This document shows positions 1 through 9,490 of a DNA stretch of 64,000 nt, in pieces. The stretch covers positions 62,001-126,000 of the forward strand of contig NZ_CP136338.1 in assembly GCF_032681285.1 (NCBI RefSeq), written 5' to 3'. Origin of the DNA: Piscinibacter gummiphilus. Lineage in GTDB: Bacteria; Pseudomonadota; Gammaproteobacteria; Burkholderiales; Burkholderiaceae_C. The notes under the pieces were generated by a model. The model was given only the letters and a program-made list of their open reading frames with translations, had not been told where the DNA came from and searched no databases. The position numbers and the translations under genes were made by a program. Each line of letters opens with the position of its first letter. Position 1 is the first letter of the stretch.

Positions 1-1
1 A

Positions 2-2032
2 GTGGGCGATGTGGCTGCCTACGCACGGTTGAAGGCGTCCATCGCTGATCAGATCGCTCAGTCCGAGCACGTCGTGGCCTATCACTTCGACCCCAGGATG
101 GCTGACGTAGATCGGCCTGACCGCCCCATCAAGAATCGCGATCTTGCTGCACTGCTAGGCTTTTACCTAGACCGATCCGAGCGCTACGGCGTGGTGTTGC
201 CAGAAGCAGCTGAAGAGGCTCACTACTTCCTTCGGCGTCTCGATGAGCGCCCTTACACCCTGCAGTTCACACGAAGTGCCGTGGTGTTTGACTTCAGCAA
301 GCCAGGTACCGAACTACCCGAGCACGAAAACGGCATCGAGTTCTATCGGATCGGTAGTGATTTGATCCGGCAATTGGTGGAATCGGCGGTGACGGACACC
401 GAAACGGTGGCCAGCGTTCAGTACGCTCGCTCTGCCGACACAGCGCGAGAGGTCACGCAGGAACTGCTCCGTCGCAGGGAGTTGGCGCCGGCGGTTCCTA
501 CATTTGAAACCGCAGCCTTCCTTAGCCCGCCACGTGATCGAACACTCGCGTGGGACGACAGTCCGAAGGTCAGATACATGCAATATGAGGGGGTTTCCAG
601 CGTGCCCTTGCGGGAGCCGGAACCTTCCGCCTCGGCGCACGTGGCTCTTCGGCCAGTTGGCACCGTGCCGTTTGCAGGCACTGACACGCCACCACCGTCA
701 ACAGACAAGTCGGGTGCGGATGCGACCACGGGACAAACGCCCGCATCGGTTCTTGTTGCAGAGGACGAGGCTCCCCAGAGGACGTCCGTTATACAGCTGC
801 AGACTCAAGATGGCGAGGCTGCCGATAGCCGCGTGGTTTACGACATCATGCTCGGCGCCACGGGAGCAACACCGCAGTACGGCCTGATTGGTGAAGTGTC
901 TGGGCGCAAGGTGGCACTTGATCTCAATCAGACCCACACCATCAGCCTGTTCGGCGTTCAGGGTGGCGGCAAGAGCTACACCTTGGGCAGCGTGGCAGAG
1001 ATGGCTTCGCTGCGGATCCCTGGTATCAACTGCCTGCCCGAGCCGCTGTCCACGGTGATCTTCCACTACAGCCCAACGATGGACTACAAGCCCGAGTTCA
1101 CATCGATGGTGGGAGCAAACTCGGTGGAAGAGCAGGTTCGAGCGTTAAAGGCAACCTACGGCGCCGAGCCGAAGGCAATCGCAGATGTCTTGCTCCTCGC
1201 GCCGGCAGATAAGGTTGAAGAGCGTCGGACCGAGTACCCGGGTATCGAAGTGCGCCCTTTGCAGTTTTCGGCATCAGAGCTGAAGGCTTCGCACTGGAAG
1301 TTCTTGATGGGCGCCGTAGGCAATCAAGCTACGTATATCCGCCAGATCATGCGCATCATGAAGACCATGCGCGACGACATCACCCTTGACGGCCTGCGCG
1401 CGGGCATTGACGCATCGTCGGTTCCCGATCACCTCAAGGAACTGGCGCGGATGCGACTCGACCTGGCTGCAGAGTACATCAAAGACGGCATGTCGCTCAC
1501 TGAGGCGGTGAGACCGGGCCGACTGATCATCGTGGACCTGCGAGACGAGTTCATCGAGAAGGATGAAGCACTCGGATTGTTCGTGGTTCTCCTGCAGCTA
1601 TTCGCTGATGCGCGGATCGATGGGCGCAGCTTCAACAAGCTTGTGGTGTTCGACGAGGCCCACAAATACATCGAGAGCCCCGACTTGGTTGCCGGGCTGA
1701 TCGAAGTCGTCCGAGAAATGCGACACAAGGGCGTCAGCATCATGGTTGCAAGCCAGGACCCGCCATCTGTACCAGTGAGCCTGATTGAGCTGTCTAGCCA
1801 AATCATCATGCACAAGTTCAACTCGCCTGCTTGGTTGAAGCATATTCAGAAGGCCAACGCTGCGCTCGGCAACCTGACACCAGAGCGCATGGCGTTGCTG
1901 AATGCTGGGGAGGCATACGTCTGGTCAAGCAAGGCGACCGACGAGTCGTTTTCCAAAGGAGCTGTCAAGCTTAGGTGTAGACCTCGCGTTACCCAACACG
2001 GCGGCGCGACGCGAGTTGCGGTCAGCGGCTAA
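2..2032 (+). CDS. HerA-like P-loop ATPase, possibly 5'-incomplete
   Basis: Predicted ATPase of the HerA/DUF87 type, a family of hexameric DNA-translocating motors often found in DNA-processing and anti-phage systems. A Walker A motif (GVQGGGKS) lies near residue 317 and a Walker B (VVFDEAHKY) near residue 550, followed by a typical HerA tail with SQDPPSVP and an FNSPAW segment. The roughly 300 residues before the P-loop are not recognised. The frame is open from the first bases of the window (GTG at 2), so the true start may lie upstream. It reads towards a convergent MerR gene, and its functional partners are probably outside the window to the left. The ATPase call is firm; a defence role is inferred from the neighbourhood only. 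Confidence 0.8.
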   Translation: MGDVAAYARLKASIADQIAQSEHVVAYHFDPRMADVDRPDRPIKNRDLAALLGFYLDRSERYGVVLPEAAEEAHYFLRRLDERPYTLQFTRSAVVFDFSKPGTELPEHENGIEFYRIGSDLIRQLVESAVTDTETVASVQYARSADTAREVTQELLRRRELAPAVPTFETAAFLSPPRDRTLAWDDSPKVRYMQYEGVSSVPLREPEPSASAHVALRPVGTVPFAGTDTPPPSTDKSGADATTGQTPASVLVAEDEAPQRTSVIQLQTQDGEAADSRVVYDIMLGATGATPQYGLIGEVSGRKVALDLNQTHTISLFGVQGGGKSYTLGSVAEMASLRIPGINCLPEPLSTVIFHYSPTMDYKPEFTSMVGANSVEEQVRALKATYGAEPKAIADVLLLAPADKVEERRTEYPGIEVRPLQFSASELKASHWKFLMGAVGNQATYIRQIMRIMKTMRDDITLDGLRAGIDASSVPDHLKELARMRLDLAAEYIKDGMSLTEAVRPGRLIIVDLRDEFIEKDEALGLFVVLLQLFADARIDGRSFNKLVVFDEAHKYIESPDLVAGLIEVVREMRHKGVSIMVASQDPPSVPVSLIELSSQIIMHKFNSPAWLKHIQKANAALGNLTPERMALLNAGEAYVWSSKATDESFSKGAVKLRCRPRVTQHGGATRVAVSG

Positions 2033-2295
2033 GCATTTGCAAACGTCGCACTCCACTGCCTCTTCGCCGAGAAGCGGGTCGGCCCATCTTCACGATGCGC
2101 GCTGGTCAGACCGATGCGAGTCGGCAGTGGTGAGGAAGCAGCTCCTCTATTCAGCCGTCCGTGCCGGGCCCCCGAGGAGATAGGGAAGCACCCAGCAGAT
2201 GAACGTTTGTTATTGAGGCTGGCCTGAGCAACCGTCGAAGGCGGCACTGCAGCGCACCAGTTCTCGTAGGCATCATCGACGTGCGTGTGGCTTGA

Positions 2296-2730
2296 CTAGC
2301 GGCCGTTCGTCTTTCGAGAAATGAACTTCCTCGCGCGCAGTGATAGCTGATCAAGGAGTTCACGTTCTTGCTGAAGGCTGAGCGGTGACATAGATCTGTC
2401 AATCAGGATCTGCAAAAAGTCGCCGACTCTTTGGCGCGCCAGGATTTCGACTGATCCTGTTGGCGTGTCGCTTCGAAGCGGCGACTGCAACGGGATTGCT
2501 CTAGCTTTGACGAGAGCCTTGGCCGACATGCCCTGCTCGGATAGGGGGAGGAGCTGTTGGAGGCGAAATAGATGCTCCTCGCTGTAGCGGGCAGCACGCC
2601 CCTTCCCGACCGGTGGTGGCAAGAGCGCTTGCTGAACGTAGTAGCGGATTCGTCGAGGCGACGCCCCGGACGCCTCGCACAGTTCGTTCATCGTGAAAGC
2701 CGCAGGCGCTGTGTTGGGGTTTTCCATCAT
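2296..2730 (-). CDS. MerR-family transcriptional regulator
   Basis: Small DNA-binding regulator of 144 residues. The N-terminal third carries a MerR-type winged helix (FTMNELCEASGASPRRIRYY, then RAARYSEEHLFRL), which binds operator DNA. The C-terminal part is not a recognised effector domain and has no cysteine cluster, so a metal-sensing role is not supported. Two adjacent ATG codons (2730 and 2727) could serve as start. It lies convergent to the HerA-like ATPase and divergent from the Xre regulator, so the short interval 2731-2947 probably holds both promoters. Confidence 0.8.
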   Translation of the reverse strand: MMENPNTAPAAFTMNELCEASGASPRRIRYYVQQALLPPPVGKGRAARYSEEHLFRLQQLLPLSEQGMSAKALVKARAIPLQSPLRSDTPTGSVEILARQRVGDFLQILIDRSMSPLSLQQERELLDQLSLRARKFISRKTNGR

Positions 2731-2947
2731 TTATCGGATAACTCGACGTAGCTGCGTCGAGATTTTGGCGTAGCCGGGGTGCGACGCGCAATGTCACGGG
2801 CAGATTTTCAGCAAGGAGGAAACCTGCCACCACCTACGAAGTTCGCTGGCGTGCAATGAATCCACCGCGCCATGGTGGGTGATCAATGTCAGCAAGTCGA
2901 GTTCTTCGAACTTGACGCTTGACGTGTCGAGGTTGGAAAGTTGACTC

Positions 2948-3355
2948 GTGGACACGAAGAACTTTTTCAGGCTCGCACCGGCACTGGAGCGTTTTCGCAA
3001 ACAACGCGGCGTCTCGCAGAAGGCTGCGGCGCTTGCCGCCGGTATTGATGCGACGCGCCTTAGCGCGATTGAGCGTGGTCGTGTGGTCGGGCCGGGTAAA
3101 GACTTTGTCGAGCGGTTGATTCGAACCATAGAGATGACGCCGGACGAGGCGGACCTCCTGGCTGAGCTGGCCGCGCGAGATCGAGTCATGCGCGAAGTGA
3201 TTCGAAACTTTCCGCCCGCTGCACACGCGTTCCTAGACGCTGCATTGGATGCGGCTCAGGTCCTTGCGGCTGAAGACGTGGCCGAGGCGGAGCGCGGTCT
3301 GCGACAAATGGTCCAGGCCAAAGTCCGCCTGCAGGCATTCGTAGCCAGGGCCTAA
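2948..3355 (+). CDS. Xre-family helix-turn-helix regulator
   Basis: A 135-residue protein whose first 65 residues form a Cro/C1-type HTH (LERFRKQRGVSQKAAALAAG then RLSAIERGR). It probably binds operator DNA as a dimer. The GTG start is preceded by a GGAAAG ribosome-binding site. The C-terminal half is alanine-rich and helical and could mediate dimerisation. A short ORF begins six bases after its stop codon, suggesting that it led an operon that is now cut short. Confidence 0.8.
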   Translation: MDTKNFFRLAPALERFRKQRGVSQKAAALAAGIDATRLSAIERGRVVGPGKDFVERLIRTIEMTPDEADLLAELAARDRVMREVIRNFPPAAHAFLDAALDAAQVLAAEDVAEAERGLRQMVQAKVRLQAFVARA

Positions 3356-3361
3356 ACGGAC

Positions 3362-3526
3362 ATGAGCGACTTCAATGTCGGGCCGAAGGCAACGCGCGTA
3401 CTGGGGGCCGACCTTCGATTCCGTCGGGAGACGGGAATGAGGTATCTCCATCAGGCCAGTCTCGGACTGGATTCGTCTTGCTCGTCGACGGGCGTGCAAG
3501 GACCATTGCCGGAGGGCAGACCGTGA
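3362..3526 (+). pseudogene. Short ORF after the Xre gene, probably a truncated gene
   Basis: A 54-residue ORF starting six bases after the Xre stop codon. Its first 40 or so residues (MSDFNVGPKATRVLGADLRF and on) look like the start of a coding gene, while the last part is low-complexity. The simplest reading is the beginning of the gene that once followed the Xre regulator, cut off near 3480 by arrival of the Tn7-like element. I do not recognise a family. Confidence 0.35.
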
Positions 3527-3804
3527 TCACATAAAGAAAACGGCGAGTGCTCGGGAAGCAACTCGCCGTGGAAGTTCCAGGCCCAAAGACCCAAAACACA
3601 GTAACGCAAGTATCCCTGGCCGGAACTCCCTCGGTCAAGGCAGGACGCCGCCGCCTGCCTTGTTGCCCTCCCTCGATTGACCAAGAACGCGTCAACTAAT
3701 TGATGCGCAGGGGTCAACTCTTGCCTCAGTTTCGCGGCAGCTCATGTCGCTGAGGGACGCAAGGAAGCAACCCTGCGCCCAGTTTCGGGCGCCGAGGAGG
3801 AACC
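3527..3804. other. Non-coding lead-in to the tns operon with two hairpins
   Basis: No convincing gene. Two perfect inverted repeats are visible: 8-base arms CGGCGAGT/ACTCGCCG at 3541-3568 and 9-base arms CAAGGCAGG/CCTGCCTTG at 3636-3662. Neither is followed by a T-run, so they are more likely regulatory or protein-binding sites than simple terminators. The transposon's left end should lie in or just before this stretch, but I could not fix the terminal bases. Confidence 0.4.
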
Positions 3805-4005
3805 ATGTCCAAGAAACCCAACCAGCGGGTCGATCGTGACGACCCTTTTGACGATCTGCTCAACAGCATTTCGGACTTCATCGCGAGCCGCACCGTCCGC
3901 AAGATCGTGGTCCGACGCCGACAGGCCGAGCGAGCCCGGCCTTGCGATCCGTCGCTTACAAAAACGGAAAACGAGTCTTTGCCTCATCAGCCGGAGCGCA
4001 AATGA
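3805..4005 (+). CDS. Small protein of unknown function, coupled to tnsA
   Basis: A 66-residue, highly charged ORF (starts MSKKPNQRVDRDDPFDDLLN) with a strong GAGGAGG ribosome-binding site eight bases before its ATG. Its stop codon overlaps the tnsA ATG (ATGA at 4002-4005), the classic arrangement for translational coupling. The middle contains a basic stretch (IVVRRRQAERARP). No known domain. Position and coupling suggest a transposition accessory or leader peptide; function unknown. Confidence 0.6.
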   Translation: MSKKPNQRVDRDDPFDDLLNSISDFIASRTVRKIVVRRRQAERARPCDPSLTKTENESLPHQPERK

Positions 4006-4694
4006 AGCCGGCAAGAGCAATCGTTACGCGGTCGCCTCACCGCAACGTAGGGGTCGTGCACGCGCCGCACATCCAAGGCGCACCAATCGACTGGGAGTCT
4101 TTCCGGGAACGTTCTTTCATTCGGTTGGCCCTCACGTGCACAGCTATCGCGCACATCCAGCACCAACCATTCCAGATCCACTATGTCGACGCTGAAGGCC
4201 AGACGAGAAAGCACACACCCGACTTCCTGGTAACGCTGCGAAGCGGTACACGCGTGGTGGTCGAAATCAAAACGACCCCATACATCCCCGAGCACCAAGA
4301 GAAGTTCGATCGATCCGCCGCGCAGATGCGAGACAAGGGCGGTTGGTACTACGTGGTGACCGAGAAAGAGCTGAACACGGAGCGCGAAGAGCGTGCCGAG
4401 ATTTGGCGCCGCTATGCCCGCGCGCCGGCTCCGGCCGATCAGATTGAGCGCGCGCTCCAACTTGTTCGCGAGAACCAGGGTGGCCAGACGGGCGCGCAAC
4501 TGAGCGCTGCGGGCGTGTCCCTCCAAACCATGTACCACCTACTCGGCCGCCGGGTCCTGACAGTGGGCCGCGACCTGCTGCTCAAAGACACGACGACCCT
4601 CAATTTCCCGGAGAAAGAACAAGATGACCGTCTTCAGTTTGACCGTTGGTTTGGTTGTGCGCCGTGGGAATCGGACCTATCAGCTGGAACGTGA
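4002..4694 (+). CDS. tnsA: TnsA-like endonuclease
   Basis: A 230-residue protein of the TnsA family, the restriction-like endonuclease that cuts the 5' strands of the transposon ends so that TnsB can release the element completely. PD-(D/E)xK residues are visible: D74 in TPDF and E88-x-K90 in VEIKT. A helical region follows that fits the TnsC-contacting C-terminal domain. I chose the ATG at 4002 because it overlaps the stop of the upstream ORF; an in-frame ATG at 3942 has no such support. The gene overlaps tnsB by 71 bases. Confidence 0.85.
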   Translation: MKPARAIVTRSPHRNVGVVHAPHIQGAPIDWESFRERSFIRLALTCTAIAHIQHQPFQIHYVDAEGQTRKHTPDFLVTLRSGTRVVVEIKTTPYIPEHQEKFDRSAAQMRDKGGWYYVVTEKELNTEREERAEIWRRYARAPAPADQIERALQLVRENQGGQTGAQLSAAGVSLQTMYHLLGRRVLTVGRDLLLKDTTTLNFPEKEQDDRLQFDRWFGCAPWESDLSAGT

Positions 4695-6588
4695 GCTTGA
4701 GGACGGCACGCTCGTATTCCAGGATCGCGTTTCGGGCCGGCCTTGGAGCACCACAAGAGCGGCGCTTTGGCGCGAACTAGACAAGGGAGATTTGTCTGTC
4801 GTCTTGGGCGACACGCCCGATGCTGCCAAGCCGCCAGACGCCCCATCAAATCTGTTGTTCACATGGACCTCATCTCCCGAGAAATGGAGGAAGGAGATTG
4901 AGCGAAGGCTGGAGTACATCAAGGCCGCTCGGCGCAAGGGACTCACGCGTGGCATGAGAACCGCCATGGAGGAAGTGATAAAAGAAGTCGCAAAGAAGCG
5001 AGGCGATGTGTCTCCTCCAAGCGAATCCACCCTCATGGCATGGATGCGCAAGTTCGACCTTGGCGGAGGAACGCCAGCATCGCAGCTCAGTGGGTACGCC
5101 AATCGGAAACAATCGAAACGCACATCGCTCAAGCTACTCGCGTTCTGCAGGGAAGGCTTGCGAACCTTCTACTGCACTCGCAAACGCCCATCTTTGCGAG
5201 ACACCCAGGTCTTCATCGAGAAGGGCATCCCCGCCGCGGTCAAACAGGGAAGGCTAGACCCCGCAGATGGCACGCCCACCTATTCGCTGTTGCAGCGCCT
5301 GAAGGGCGAGATTGATCCCTACGTCCTCGACGTGAAGCGCTACGGAGCGGCCTATGCCAACAACCGCTGGCGCTACTCGAAGTCGGGGGCTGGCTGCACG
5401 CGCGCGCTCCAACGCTATGAAGTCGATCACACGGTGCTGGACATCGTCGTGATCTGCGACAAAACCGGCATGCCCCTCGGGCGCCCTACCCTCACAGTGG
5501 TCGTCGATGCATACAGCGGCTACGTCGTCGGCTTCTTCATCAGCTTCTGGGGAACTGGTCTTGCCGCAACCTTCTGCGGCCTGCGTGTGGCCATCGCACC
5601 GAAGGAGGATTTGCGCAGCGTCATCAAGGGCCTTGAGCACGAGTGGCTCGGCATGGGCCTTCCCGAGGAACTGGTGCTCGACAACGGCCTGGAGTTCCAT
5701 TCGCCGCAGTTTCGGCAGATGGCGCTCCAGCTGTCCATCGATCTGCAGTACTGCGCCGTTCGCCAGCCTTGGCTCAAGCCCTTTGTCGAACGTGCCCTGG
5801 GCAAGATCCTCGGGTATTTGCCCGCGGCAGGTCGAGTTCGCAAAGGGCTCACCAATGAGCTCCCCCTGGATCCAGCCGAAACGGCAGCAGTCACCTTTGG
5901 GGACCTCGTGCGCGGCCTGCTGATCGCGTTCTTGGACGTCCATCCCTTCGAGATCAACCAGCGGCGGCTTTCCCGACCCTACGATCTGTTCGCGGAGAGC
6001 CTGGAGCTGCTGCCGCCCGCAACCCTCCCCATGGGCACGAAGGAGCTCGAGATCATCGTGGCGCCTTCAGACGTTCGAACCGTTGGCAACGAAGGCATCG
6101 TCACCGAGTATCTCCGCTTCAACAGCGACGAACTGCAGGCCCTGCGACGCAAGACCGGGCACACCTTCAAGACGACCACCAAGCCGAACCCGGAGAACCT
6201 CGAATACATCTGGGTGCAAGACCCGACCAGCAAGGGTTGGCTCATGGTTCCCAGCTGCCAACCGGAGTACACCCGCGGCCTCTCAATCGTTCAGCATCGC
6301 GCGATCCGCTCGTTCAAGAAGGCGGAGTTGTCGCGCAAGGGGGCTGATGAGACCCTCATGCGCGGCAAGGTGGAACTGATGGAGATGTGGAACAGCCGGA
6401 CCATCCATGGCCGCCGTCTCAAGAGCGCGCACCTCCGCGCTTTGTCGGGCTTCACTTCGAGCCACGCGCTGCGCTTCGATGACGACGAGGCTTCCCCGCC
6501 GGCGCAGGACTCGAAACGCATCGTCACGCCGGAGGAGATGGCGCCGTCGCCTCGAGATATCCCCGCCTTCGAAGGCTTCGCGATGTAA
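4624..6588 (+). CDS. tnsB: TnsB-like DDE transposase/integrase
   Basis: A 654-residue transposase of the TnsB/TniA/MuA group (rve fold). It would bind repeats in the transposon ends and carry out 3' strand cleavage and transfer. The catalytic triad is readable: D268 (EVDHT), D353 (VLDNGLEF) and E389 (FVERAL), with the family's 35-residue D-E spacing. The N-terminal part has helical DNA-binding segments and the C-terminus a Mu-transposase-like barrel with a charged tail that should contact TnsC. The ATG has a GGAGAAAG site nine bases upstream, which supports a long overlap with tnsA. Confidence 0.9.
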   Translation: MTVFSLTVGLVVRRGNRTYQLERELEDGTLVFQDRVSGRPWSTTRAALWRELDKGDLSVVLGDTPDAAKPPDAPSNLLFTWTSSPEKWRKEIERRLEYIKAARRKGLTRGMRTAMEEVIKEVAKKRGDVSPPSESTLMAWMRKFDLGGGTPASQLSGYANRKQSKRTSLKLLAFCREGLRTFYCTRKRPSLRDTQVFIEKGIPAAVKQGRLDPADGTPTYSLLQRLKGEIDPYVLDVKRYGAAYANNRWRYSKSGAGCTRALQRYEVDHTVLDIVVICDKTGMPLGRPTLTVVVDAYSGYVVGFFISFWGTGLAATFCGLRVAIAPKEDLRSVIKGLEHEWLGMGLPEELVLDNGLEFHSPQFRQMALQLSIDLQYCAVRQPWLKPFVERALGKILGYLPAAGRVRKGLTNELPLDPAETAAVTFGDLVRGLLIAFLDVHPFEINQRRLSRPYDLFAESLELLPPATLPMGTKELEIIVAPSDVRTVGNEGIVTEYLRFNSDELQALRRKTGHTFKTTTKPNPENLEYIWVQDPTSKGWLMVPSCQPEYTRGLSIVQHRAIRSFKKAELSRKGADETLMRGKVELMEMWNSRTIHGRRLKSAHLRALSGFTSSHALRFDDDEASPPAQDSKRIVTPEEMAPSPRDIPAFEGFAM

Positions 6589-6604
6589 CGACCCACGAAC
6601 AGTC

Positions 6605-7576
6605 ATGCACTATCAATTCACCGCCATGGACCCCGACGACTTTGACGAGGATCAGAGGAAGACCAACCAGCGTCGCATGTCGATGTACTCCGCGCACGCG
6701 CTGTTGGTCGCTAAGGAAGTGGACAACACCTTCGTGGCACACACGGCCTTCAGCAATGGGCTCACGGCACTAGACCGTGCGTTCCAGCTTGGACGCGAGT
6801 TGTCCGTTCCACAGGGGGTCATGGTGATCGGGCCGACGGGCTCCGGCAAGACGACCCTCAACAAGTACTTCCTCGCGTCCTTGCCACCTTCCACGCTGTT
6901 TGAGCAGGGTCTGGGCGCCATCACGCTGCGTCTGCAGGAGCGGCCGGTACTTGGGCGCTTGGTCAGCACGGCGCTCACGAAGCTCAGGTATCCCTTCCCC
7001 AAAGTCAGCGATCAGACTGTGAGTGCGAAGCGCTCCATCCTCATCGAATCACTGAACGCCAAGGGAACGAGGTTGATCCTGGTCGATGAGGCGGGTCACA
7101 TGTGCGGCCCTGGCGTTCGCAAAGCGCATGCGGCCAAGACAGGCAACGAGATCACTGAATTCTTCTGCGAGTTGATGGACGAGGCCCACGTCGCGCTTGG
7201 GCTGAGCGGCAACTCGCAACTGGAGGCCCTGGATCGGATCGACCCCGCGCTCGCCGCTCGTGTCGTGACGCGCGAGCGTTTCAGGGACTTTGACCTGGAC
7301 GGCATCTGGCACGGTTTCCTCAAAGCCTTCAAGGATCAATGCAAGGCGTTCGACCTGTCGTTCTTCTGTAGCGAGGGGGTTCCAGCCCTGCTTCACGCAG
7401 CGACCGGGGGAAACGCCCGGCGGTTCAAAGCCCTGGCCATAGAAGCTGTCCTGGTCGCAATCGACAAGGATGCCAAGGCACTCGACCGTGAAATCCTGGA
7501 GCAGGCCTTCAGACTCGTCAACGGCACAGCGACGATGGCCACCAACCCGTTCGCGACGGCACGAGTGGCACCCTGA
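6605..7576 (+). CDS. tnsC: TnsC/TniB-like AAA+ regulator
   Basis: A 323-residue ATPase of the TnsC/TniB type, which forms filaments on target DNA and links the target selector (TniQ) to the transposase. Walker A is GPTGSGKT near residue 76 and Walker B is LILVDEAGHM near residue 160. The frame is open upstream within tnsB, but the ATG at 6605, just after the tnsB stop, fits the family's N-terminus (MHYQFTAMDPDDF). It is separated from tniQ by two bases. Confidence 0.88.
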   Translation: MHYQFTAMDPDDFDEDQRKTNQRRMSMYSAHALLVAKEVDNTFVAHTAFSNGLTALDRAFQLGRELSVPQGVMVIGPTGSGKTTLNKYFLASLPPSTLFEQGLGAITLRLQERPVLGRLVSTALTKLRYPFPKVSDQTVSAKRSILIESLNAKGTRLILVDEAGHMCGPGVRKAHAAKTGNEITEFFCELMDEAHVALGLSGNSQLEALDRIDPALAARVVTRERFRDFDLDGIWHGFLKAFKDQCKAFDLSFFCSEGVPALLHAATGGNARRFKALAIEAVLVAIDKDAKALDREILEQAFRLVNGTATMATNPFATARVAP

Positions 7577-7578
7577 GC

Positions 7579-8559
7579 ATGGCGCCAGTGGACCTACAAC
7601 CCCTCCCCGTCGTCGTGTCGCCTCGAGAGTTCGAGTCAGCTTCGGGATTCATCCTGAGAGCCGCCCGATCGAATGGCATGAGGACGTCCGGCATTCATGC
7701 CGCGCTGGGACTGCCCGCTCGCCGCACCCTGGGCAGATCGGAGATCCCGCTTCTGGCAGGGCTGACACAAGCTTCGCCGTCCTGGTTCGAATGGCGGATG
7801 CCAGACATCGTGTGGCGCGACGGATACCGAGAACTGCGCCTGTTCGGGCAGGCGTGGAACGCCGATTGGTCGCTCCGACGAAGTCGCCAGCAGATGTGTC
7901 ATGAGTGCCTCCGCAGCGAAGGGCTTAGCCAGTATGTGTGGGACCTCACGCTCTACTGCGCGTGCCCTGACCACGGCATCCTGCTTCAGGACCATTGCGG
8001 CCACTGTGGGCAGAGCCTCCAGGTCAATCGGCCGTCCTGGGATGTCTGCAATTGCAGGCACTACCTTGTCACTGTGGGTTCGAGACCGCCTGCTGCGTCC
8101 CAGGAGGTCTTGGACTGGTGCCGCTGGATATCACATGCCCTGAACCCTGCTGAGCACCCAAGCCCCCACTTGCCGCGGCCGCTCGCCAACTTTTTGAGCG
8201 GCATGAGCGTCGACGGCGCCAGTCGGATCTTGCTTGCATTCGCGGGCGGCACACGCGTCCTCTCATCGACTAGGCAGCACGCCGTACAGCCCTGGCTGCC
8301 GACAGCTGCGATTGCTGAAATCGTCCACCAAGGAATGCGGCAGTTGACTGCTTTCACGCAGACCAACTCTCAATCGTCGGCTCTCCCTGTCGTGGGGGTG
8401 GAAGACATCCTTCGCATGGCGGCTCTTGGCCACACCGAGGTCGATCGCGCAAGGGCGGCCTGGGTACTCAGGCGGCTGAAGGGGCATCGGGCGCCACTTA
8501 GGAGGCACCGTGACTTGGACGTGCAGCCGGATCTCTTCAGCGATTTGGAGACCGCATGA
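7579..8559 (+). CDS. tniQ: TniQ-family target-selection protein (first copy)
   Basis: A 326-residue TniQ-family protein. It begins with the characteristic ES(A/F)SGFILR segment and contains a zinc-ribbon-like cluster (CHECLR, then CACPDHG, HCGHCGQ and CNC between residues 110 and 155). TniQ/TnsD proteins recognise the attachment site and recruit TnsC. The short C-terminal region offers a modest DNA-binding domain. The start follows tnsC by two bases and the end overlaps the second tniQ (ATGA). Length is nearer TniQ than the long TnsD. Confidence 0.85.
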   Translation: MAPVDLQPLPVVVSPREFESASGFILRAARSNGMRTSGIHAALGLPARRTLGRSEIPLLAGLTQASPSWFEWRMPDIVWRDGYRELRLFGQAWNADWSLRRSRQQMCHECLRSEGLSQYVWDLTLYCACPDHGILLQDHCGHCGQSLQVNRPSWDVCNCRHYLVTVGSRPPAASQEVLDWCRWISHALNPAEHPSPHLPRPLANFLSGMSVDGASRILLAFAGGTRVLSSTRQHAVQPWLPTAAIAEIVHQGMRQLTAFTQTNSQSSALPVVGVEDILRMAALGHTEVDRARAAWVLRRLKGHRAPLRRHRDLDVQPDLFSDLETA

Positions 8560-9347
8560 CCACTGCTTCACGCCTTGTCTTCGTGCCGTCCGCGAATATC
8601 TTCGAGGCGCCAAACTCGTGGTTCTCTCGAATCGCTCTGTCCCAAGGAGCGACGGTCGGTGAGCTCTTGGCAATGCTGCGGATGAAGGCGCGAGATGCGG
8701 ACTTTGCGTTCCTGTCCCAAGAAACTCAGGAAGCCGCAATGGCGCTCGGGATCGATCTGCGTGATCTCAAAGTAGCCTGCCGCGTCTTCCACAACTTCCT
8801 CAGGGCTGGCTTGGAACCCCGACGGTTTCTTCTCTATGAGGGCCAGAGGCCAAGCTATCGCTTTTGTCCGCACTGCCTGAAAGCCCGATCGGAGCCCTAC
8901 TTCCCGGTGCATTGGCGCTTCGCCTGTTGGCGAGTGTGCCCGCTGCACCGCTGCGTGATGTGCGACTCATGTGAAAGCTGTGGAATGCGCGTCTCGCTGC
9001 CTCGGAGCATGATTCATGCGGGTCCGAAGGGTGAAGGCGTTGCTTACCTGTCCAAGTGCCTGACGTGCGGCACATCTCTCGCTGCAATCAAAACCACACC
9101 CGTCGACTCGTTCCCAGGCGTGGTTCTAGCGGCGTGGGAGCGCGAGCTTGCGAGCAACGGTCGGGCTGTCCTCGCAGCGCTCTATACCGGCTTCGTGTAC
9201 GTTTCAGCCGACGGGCCTTCCAGGCCATTACGCAAGCTCGCCGAGCTGGAGCGACGAGGTGTGATTCCCAACAACCCACGCTTCCTGGCCCCCGAAAGGC
9301 TGATCGAGCGCTTCGTAACTGCCGAGGCGATACAAGCGTCTTCTTGA
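8556..9347 (+). CDS. TniQ-family protein (second copy)
   Basis: A 263-residue protein that also begins with a TniQ-type N-terminus (SWFSRIALSQGATVGELLA) and has paired metal-binding cysteines (FCPHC; CPLHRCVMCDSC; CESCG; CLTCG). It is clearly divergent from the upstream copy, so it is not a recent duplication. Two TniQ proteins in one element usually mean two targeting routes or a heteromeric selector. Its ATG overlaps the stop of the first tniQ. Confidence 0.75.
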   Translation: MTTASRLVFVPSANIFEAPNSWFSRIALSQGATVGELLAMLRMKARDADFAFLSQETQEAAMALGIDLRDLKVACRVFHNFLRAGLEPRRFLLYEGQRPSYRFCPHCLKARSEPYFPVHWRFACWRVCPLHRCVMCDSCESCGMRVSLPRSMIHAGPKGEGVAYLSKCLTCGTSLAAIKTTPVDSFPGVVLAAWERELASNGRAVLAALYTGFVYVSADGPSRPLRKLAELERRGVIPNNPRFLAPERLIERFVTAEAIQASS

Positions 9348-9490
9348 CACGTGAGAACGTGAATCCATGAGTGCGAAATGGCGATGGAGGATGCAGCGCC
9401 ATCAACGCCCTTGTTCGCTTCGCTGATCATCAAATCGTCATGTACGGAGCTGACGATGCATTCATCGTTTTGTCTTATCCGGATGCGGCC

